Below, one piece after another: positions 57,853 to 64,000 of a stretch of DNA of 64,000 nucleotides. Both the position numbers and the translations under genes were made by a program. Source of the stretch: Platerodrilus igneus (lineage: Eukaryota; Arthropoda; Insecta; Coleoptera; Lycidae); NCBI GenBank assembly GCA_036346225.1, contig JARFIW010001469.1, positions 10,138,001-10,202,000 of the forward strand, read 5' to 3'. Positions within the stretch are counted from its first letter, which is position 1; each line of letters starts with the position of its first letter. Under the pieces are notes generated by a model, which worked only from the letters and a program-made list of their open reading frames with translations, had not been told where the DNA came from and did no database searches.

Positions 57853-59118
57853 ACGAGGGGTGACAGGAAAGTAAGACTCCTATTTTTTTTTCATAGAAAA
57901 TGACATTTATATACAAAGTGTAATGCATCGTTGGAAAGGCCAGGGTCTTGGCTATTTTTCTACATAATCGTCATCCACGCGATGTACTTTTGTATGCCGG
58001 TGACGTGCCACTCTGCGTCCGCCTCGCGCAGCCAGGTGTTGACCTCTTTTTAACCTCCGCGGCCGACCCAAACTTCTTTCCTTCCAAGTCCTTAAAAGTC
58101 GCACGGCGATTTCTGAGCATTTCCGCCTCCACTGCCCGAACAATCTCATCCGATTTTATTTAAGAAAAAGTTTATGAATATATTGCTGTATTTTTGATAA
58201 ATTATGGAAAAATTGCATTAGCATTCGCTTTATTGTAAATATCTTCGTTTCTATTAACTTTACAAAAAACTTCAAGAGACCGAAATTAAAGCTGATAAAA
58301 TTTCCTATAAAACAGAGTTTGTGGCATGTAATTTTTAATGCATCGTGATGGAAAACCGGGCGTTTCAAAAGACAGGTAAGTTTACGTATGTAGCAGATCA
58401 TCACTATGAGTCGCCTGAAATGATGAAAAAAACGTGTCCTTAACCATTTTTTGTCTTACTGAAGTGTCAGACGTTGTTCTTGGGGTCCTTCTGAATCCTT
58501 ATTACTAGACCGATATTTTTAGGATCGTTAGTACTGTACGTAAGTACTAAAGATTGAGAAGGGTCCGAAGCAATAAAATAGAAATTGGTTAATAAAATGT
58601 GAGTATTTTATTTTTATTATTGTCCATGTAGGGGAATTTGGGCCGTACAGAAATGAATAAAAAAGGAAATTGTTCGTAATTAGATTTCTATACAACTTTT
58701 ATTTAAAGCATTTTTCGATTCGAGAGTCCATTTTCGAGATATTAGCGAAAAATGCGCGGCGCGCGCACGCAATTTCGTTGCGTCGCAAAACTACCGGTGT
58801 TTAAAAAAATTATATCTCTGCTCCATTTGGTCGTACAGACTTGAATAAAAAATTAAATTGTGCAGGATTTTGTAAGCTACAATTTTGATATATATCTCCA
58901 TAAATTTCCGTAAAGTTGATATTTTCCGAGTTCTTTGCGAAAAACTAATTTTTTGGACCTTCTGGACCCTCCCCTGCCTGCAACGTAGCGTCTACACGTG
59001 GGGACTTTCAATATGTTGAATAGTACCCTAAAACAAGCCTGTTTGCAAACTTTCGGCCCAGTCAGTATTACTTCCTCCAAATCGACAAATTTAGAGTCAT
59101 TTTACTGGACTAATAAGT
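57853..59118 (-). mobile_element. Insertion in RTE copy E with a mariner C-terminal relic
   Basis: The left border reads TA-CGAGGGGTGACAGGAAAG, the look of a mariner terminus. On the minus strand 57940-58140 carries VKKEVNTWLREADAEWHVTG and IQKYIAWMTIM, a mariner transposase C-terminus. From ~58150 to 59118 no ORF or paired inverted end is found. The last ~150 bp (GGGGACTTTCAATATG...CATTTTACTGG) may be from another element. The matching RTE sequence (~100 bp between FADD and YLGSQI) is missing, so this was not a simple insertion. Confidence 0.55.
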
Positions 59119-59700
59119 AACAAGAACTTCTACCTAGGAAGCCAAATAAAGCAAGATGGGAAAAGCGCAAAAGATATAAACAAAGATTAGCACGAGGTCG
59201 TGCTACATTTAACAAGAAAAAGCAACTACTGTGTTCAAAGATAACAAATCTAGAAACAAGAAACAGATTGCTTAAAACATATGTGTGGAGCACAGCACTG
59301 TACGACTGTGAAGCCTGGACAGTAGGAGAAGCGGACAAGAAAAAGGTAGAAGCCTTTGAAATGTGGTGCTACACACGTATAATGAAGATATCATGGACAG
59401 ACAAAATTAAGAACAAAGAGGTACTAAAAATGGTAGGACAAGAAAAAAAAAATTGTGGAAAACGGATAAGAGAATTAGGATGATAGGCCACATACTACAG
59501 CATGAGGGGATAGTGCGAAATATATTAGAAGCAAAGATAGGAAAAAGCAGAAGTAGAGGTAGACCTAGGTTAGACTGTTGCACACAAATAGTGAAAGATG
59601 TAGGCTGTAGGAATTTCAGGGAAATGTGTAGGCTAGCTCAGAATAGAAATCAATGGAGATACGCATCCCTCCAGTCCCAAGATGGATAAACTAATGACGA
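59119..59700 (+). pseudogene. RT C-terminal region of RTE copy E
   Basis: Resumes with FYLGSQIKQDGKSAKDI-like sequence across two frames (59130), then LKTYVWSTALYDCEAWTVGE (59268-59325) and KVEAFEMWCYTRIMKISWTD (59344). After a frame change, RMIGHILQHEGIVRNILEAK (59474) and RGRPRLDCCTQIVKDVGC (59553) end in CRLAQNRNQWRYAS (59627). It is among the best-kept C-termini of the family. Confidence 0.85.
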
Positions 59701-59775
59701 AAAAAATAACTGTACTTAAACATTATGATTATCACAAGCAACTACAGGTATTGGTTGTGTAATATTCTTCAATGT

Positions 59776-60053
59776 AGTAAGCGTAAGACTACGGATCCCA
59801 AGGTCCTGGGTTCAAATCCCGACACGGCCGACTGCTTGAAAAATGACAGGTGAGCATTTTTCACACAAATTACGCCCTCGTTCGGATGAGAGGTTAAATG
59901 GAGGTCCCGTGTGTGAGTGTTGTCACGCACGTTAAAGATCCCTACCTTGCCTGGAACGGCAAGGGTTCGGCAAAATTCTAAATTTCCAGGCAACAAAAAA
60001 CTCGCCTCCTGGCCAATGTAGTACCTTCTGGTGGAGCATTGGAAATATAAATG
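59776..60053 (+). mobile_element. tRNA-derived SINE, 5'-shortened (copy S9)
   Basis: The body, B box (GGTTCAAATCCCGACACGG) and tail are complete; the first ~30 bp of the head are missing or rearranged. It lies between GTTGTGTAATATT at ~59755 and ~60057, a ~13-16-bp target duplication within the RTE 3' unit. Confidence 0.88.
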
Positions 60054-60522
60054 CACGTTGTGTAATATTTTCGAATAATGTTAATCGTGTGAAAGGTTTA
60101 CTGGAAAACTATTAATTCGGCAAATGTCTAAGTGTTGGGGGTTCTTGGCAGCCACAGGCTGCTTAACCCCCTTTACATACCACTGAATCTCGGTGAAATA
60201 GGGCATATAATTAGAAAACAATAGAAAGGGAACCGAGCTGTATATAGGCTGTGTGGGAATTTCAAAGAACTGTAGGTTAGCTCAGAATACAAATAATTGA
60301 AGGTACGTGTCCAACCAGTTTTGAAACTGAAAACCTAATGACGAAAAATAAGCACAGATAAATGTGATAATTATTATAAACAACTACAGGTGTTGGTTGT
60401 AAAATATCTGCAACTAATGTTGACTGTGCGAAAAGATATACTGGAAAAAATATTAAATCGGCAAATGTTCAAGTGCTGATGGAACGTGGCAGCCACAGGG
60501 TGCTTACCCCCTTCACAATCCC

Positions 60523-60816
60523 TACATTTAATTTTCTAATGCTCCATCCGAAGGTATTATATTGGCCAGGAAACGATTTTTTGACCTGGAAAATTTTGAA
60601 TTTTGCCGAACCCTTGCTGTTCCAAGCAAGGTAGGGATCTTTAACGTGCGTAACAACACTCACACGCGGGACTTCCATTTTACCTCTAATCCGAACGAGG
60701 GCGTATTTTTGTGAAAAATGCTCGCCTAACACTTTTCAAGCGGACCGCGTCGGGATTTGAACCCGGGACCTTGGGTATAGTAGTGACACGCATACCAACT
60801 ACACCACGAAGCCGCC
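60523..60816 (-). mobile_element. tRNA-derived SINE (copy S10, doublet)
   Basis: Full-length minus-strand copy: head at 60816, B box GGTTCAAATCC near 60760, tail at 60523. Left flank CCCTTCACAATCC; right flank CCGCCTTCGCGACC, then S11. Confidence 0.9.
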
Positions 60817-60830
60817 CGCCTTCGCGACCT

Positions 60831-61120
60831 TACATGTGATTTTCCAATTCTCCACCCGAAGGTACTACATTGGCCAGGAAGTGAGTTTTTTACCTGAAAA
60901 TTTTGAATTTTGCCGAATCTTTGCTGTTTCAAGCAAGGTAGGAATCTTTAACGAGCGTGACAACACACACACGGCACCTCCATTTCACCTCTCATCCGAA
61001 CGAGGGCGTATTTTTGTAAAAAATGCTTGCATAAAATTTTGAAGAGGACCGTGTCAGGATTTGAACCCGGGACCTTGGGTATAGTAGTCACATGAATACC
61101 AACTACACCACGGAGCCGCC
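60831..61120 (-). mobile_element. tRNA-derived SINE (copy S11, doublet)
   Basis: Full-length minus-strand copy with the same orientation as S10. It is followed by CCCTTTCACAACC (61120-61132), so the target sequence appears before, between and after the two SINEs. The RTE 3' sequence resumes at once. Confidence 0.9.
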
Positions 61121-61605
61121 CCTTTCACAACCACTGAATGTCGAAGAAATAGGATATATAATTGTAAAACAAGAGAAGGGGACCCAATTGCATCTAACAA
61201 GAAAGAACAGCGCCTATGATCAAAGACAACAAACATAAAAAGGTAGGAAAAGCAGACAGAAAATCGGTAGCAGCCTTTTGGAATGTTGTGCCTCAGATTA
61301 TGAGGATGATAGCATGGACAGAGAAAGTTAATAACAAATAGGTTATAGAAATAGTAGGGGAATAAGGATATCTGTGGAAAATAAATAAGAGAAATTGAAG
61401 GTCGAAATACGTTCTAAGACATTTTTGGGAAATAGTACGGGATATATTACAAGCAGAGATATGAAAAAGGCGGTAGGTGTAGGCCTAGAACCGACAGTGA
61501 TAGATGCAGACTGTGCAAATTTCAGGGAAATGTGTAGGTTAGTTCAGAATAAGAAACAATGAGGGTACGCGTCTAACCAGTTCCAGGACCTAATGATGAT
61601 GATGA

Positions 61606-63327
61606 TATTTATTTCTATGATCTTAGTCTATAGTTTAAAATTCACATAAAAAATTAAGCGAAAAAAATTAATTTTATTTTCTACTTCCTGCAGGAATTTC
61701 ATAGTGGTCGAAGTGTTCAATATTTATTTTAATTGAAAATGCATTTAAAAAGCAGAAAACGAATTAAATTTAAATTAAAAAAAATAAAAATGATTAAATC
61801 AATGATTTTTAAAGAAAAATGACTTGATTTAAATCGAGCCAGCACTGTAAATTGCCGACTTTCCATTAAAAAGGGGTCGTGTATTTATAACTATTGGTGG
61901 CATTTTGCTTTACATAAAATGAAATTTCAATTTTTCAGACGCTCTCAAAACGCTCAATAGTTTCCTACAACATTGTCGCGTATATCTTGTGCGCCCTAGT
62001 GAAATCGAGCGTTTCCGTTAGACAAGCAGCTGATTTAGGAAAACACTCCGATGTCATCCCTTTACGAAAACAAGGAAAATTAGTTATTTTAAGGAACTTT
62101 TTGGATATTTTTAATATAATAAAAACTAAGAATATTGTAAAATCCTTTAATTATAATAGCTTTCTTAGAATAATTTACTAATCGAAATGAGTTGCATCAG
62201 CATTTTCTGGGACCTTGACTGATATTTTCCGACTGGGGAATTACATAAATTTGTTACTTCTGCGAGCATAAATTTTTCGTACAAACAAATTTCTTAAAAT
62301 ATAATTCAGTGAAACACCCCAAGGCAGTAAGTTAAGTTTTGCGATTGCTATCATAAACATCACATCATCGAGCTTTAGATGGGTATTTGTTGACGTGAGT
62401 GTGCTCAGGCACATGAAAAAAAAATAATCAAGTTCGCATGTTTGCAGTGTGTAAACGAAATGTCAGTATTATGAATTAATTATTAAATTACCGCCCACTA
62501 ATTTATTTCGAGCACGACATCACAGGAATTTCGGTATAAAATATACCAAACAGTCGGCTGATTTGATGAATGACTTGATTATTAACATTGAAATGTACAA
62601 ATGTTGTTGCAAAAACTTACACAAGCCTTATTAATTCTACGCCAATAATTTCTTTCCTCCTAGTAAAAACTTGAATGCACTGTCTCGATTAAAAACTAAA
62701 CACTTCCAACACTTGACACACATAAAACACTAGAACGAATGCAAACTCAATCTTTCTACATTAACGAAGGTTGCGAAGCGACTGACCGAACATCGCAAAA
62801 GCGGGGGCATTCACAACAAGCACCGCCTTCTAACTGGACACTCCGATTACTGAAAATTACTGTTGTACAAAATATAAAATCTAGAAAATTTGACCTCGGG
62901 TCGTGGTCACCAAAGTCACTAACTCTACAGCATTACGGTTACGGTTTAATCCCTAAACGATTTAAAAATATCTTTATGAATTATACTGTCTGTTCATTTA
63001 GTCACCTTTCGAGAATTCGACCCCAATTCTCCTTTTGGAATCAAAAGTGGCTGGTTATGTACCCGAGAGTGAAAAGGACGTCCAAAATTATTGTATACAA
63101 TAACATTGTTATACGGCAAAATTCATTTTACTTGTCCTAGAATAAGTAACCCACACTTCCATTTCCTCTGCTATCGTTTTTTTATGTTTAAACAAATAAT
63201 TATCACAATCACAAGTTATATATATAGTCTAATATAAAATAAAATAAATAGGAACAAGTGATTGATCCTAATCTTCTGAGAATTAATTTTAAAAACTGTT
63301 TCGTTTGTAATTTTCATAACCTGTACA
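61606..63327. other. AT-rich stretch with a possible right TIR
   Basis: 61780-61848 is the inverted partner of 54900-54965 (ends ...GCCAGCACTG). From there to 63327 nothing is recognised; the 133-codon ORF at 62739 shows no family resemblance. Confidence 0.45.
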
Positions 63328-63806
63328 TGTTACACGCATGCATGCTGTCGCACCGGTATGTATGTATACAATATGTACAGTTTAAGATGCAATGGGGCTC
63401 TTGAAACATGCAGGAGATACGATCTTGGTTAAATGAGACGGCAGCAGCACAATAATAAGGGTGTTGTTAAGGCGTTTAAAGCTGCTTTTACAGTTAACCC
63501 TTCAGCATTCCCTGTTTCCGCTTACCTGCACCTTTCCTTTCCTATATATAGCACAACGTGCGGTATGGAACAACAACAGTCACGAGAGCGGTGTTCAAGA
63601 CTCTGGTCAAGCCGCAAGTGCATCCGCAGCCAAAGGACACGCGTTCGCGGTTTTCTCATGGTGTGTGTGAAACAAAACATTGCACATCATCATTTTATAC
63701 AGTCCTCTATAAACACTTTGGAATAGTTCATGACCTATGGTACATGTCATGGTATCAGATAAAACAGTGTGTTAATATTAATTTATTACACGCTGTATAT
63801 CGTACA
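63328..63806 (+). repeat. LTR of a second BEL/Pao-type element
   Basis: 479 bp from TGTTACACGC to ATATCGTACA (TG...CA ends). It has a TATATATA box at 63543-63550 and lies directly before a tRNA-Tyr primer-binding site. The short ORFs over it are incidental. The element body would run past the window's right edge, or this is a truncated piece: the ~190 bp that follow show no gag yet. Confidence 0.6.
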
Positions 63807-63810
63807 TCAT

Positions 63811-63828
63811 TGGTCCTTCGAGCCAGAT
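63811..63828 (+). promoter_or_regulatory. Primer-binding site, tRNA-Tyr
   Basis: TGGTCCTTCGAGCCAGAT differs by one base from the site at 46437. It lies a few bases after the LTR end. Confidence 0.75.
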
Positions 63829-64000
63829 ATCTTATCCTATATACTGCGACTATTCAATTCATGAATTTTCCTTATAATTAATCCTAATCATTTATCGTGT
63901 TTTGATCCTTATTGTTTCATTACCTTTGATAACTACTAACGCTTAGTGTAGCTATCACTTTATTCATTCAATTAGTAATAATTATATTATTCAATAAAAG

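Larger units (their letters stand above)
55430..61605 (+). mobile_element. RTE-like LINE, 5' to 3' complete but interrupted (copy E)
   Basis: It runs from the 5' leader (55437, GACCTGCACCTTGAC) through endonuclease and RT to the fused 3' end with a (TGA)n tail at 61592-61604. A foreign 1.27-kb segment (57853-59118) separates the RT palm from its thumb, and three SINEs lie in the 3' region (59776, 60523, 60831). The RT core is the least damaged in the window, with an open frame of 105 codons. The leader, coding order and the doubled 3' structure agree with copy D. Confidence 0.85.
59701..61605 (+). repeat. Composite 3' end of RTE copy E
   Basis: Order: first 3' unit (interrupted by SINE S9), GCAGCC-ACA-GGCTGC hairpin (60150), second unit with AGGTTAGCTCAGAATA (60275) and a hairpin (60490), SINE doublet S10-S11, and the rest of the unit from CACTGAATGTCG (61130). 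A partial RT C-terminus then starts near 61195 (ACAAGAAAGAACAGCGCC) and continues to the TGATGATGATGATA tail at 61592. Without SINEs the unit period is ~350 bp. Confidence 0.8.

Noticed and set aside
62739..63140. 133-aa ORF as a host gene
   Set aside because: No domain, no splice context and composition like neighbouring non-coding DNA.
63433..63881. Three overlapping ORFs at the right end
   Set aside because: They lie over the LTR, its TATA box and the primer-binding site, and their frames are unrelated to any known protein.

Overview
This 64 kb window is AT-rich eukaryotic DNA, almost certainly from an insect. That assignment rests on the transposon families present: RTE-like LINEs, a BEL/Pao element primed by tRNA-Tyr, and several Tc1/mariner lineages. 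I find no intact host gene. The recognisable coding sequence is almost all decayed transposon protein, and much of the window is nested insertions in non-coding AT-rich DNA. The genus cannot be read from the sequence.

Layout. 1-8.6 kb: the 3' half of an RTE-like LINE (minus), a ~950-bp near-palindrome, a small TIR element with a transposase remnant, an inverted pair of ~285-bp repeats, and a LINE with RT, RNase H and a C-terminal zinc knuckle. 11.2-12.6 kb: a minus-strand RTE 5' fragment split by an insertion with an unrecognised 102-aa ORF, next to a hammerhead-ribozyme-like motif. 15-21 kb: other LINE remains, a partial LTR-like repeat, and the best-preserved RTE copy, itself carrying a long-hairpin insertion. 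21-26 kb: tRNA-derived SINEs, two different Tc1/mariner transposase relics and a foldback element. 26-38.9 kb: two more RTE copies, fragments of another LINE and a SINE pair. 39-41.8 kb: a Tc1/mariner-like element with ~400-bp inverted repeats, split by a 1.2-kb insertion. 43.5-45.1 kb: a 1.6-kb solo-LTR-like element carrying a SINE and a hairpin. 46-52.1 kb: a BEL/Pao element whose gag is split by another copy of that LTR-like repeat. 52.1-54.9 kb: a diverged ~140-bp tandem array containing a mariner relic. 54.9-61.8 kb: an RTE copy with three SINEs, apparently lying inside a TIR element. 63.3 kb to the end: a second BEL-type LTR and primer-binding site.

The parts relate as autonomous elements, their parasites and later insertions. 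The RTE-like family occurs at least seven times, usually with its 5' end present. Two copies share an unusual 3' structure: two tandem ~345-bp 3' units followed by a second partial RT C-terminus and a (TGA)n tail. The SINE family occurs about twelve times, with A and B boxes, a ~290-bp body and good target-site duplications. Two of its loci are head-to-tail doublets in which the spacer is the duplicated target sequence. The likeliest new items are this SINE family and its doublets, the composite RTE 3' end, the hammerhead motif, and the long hairpin insertions.
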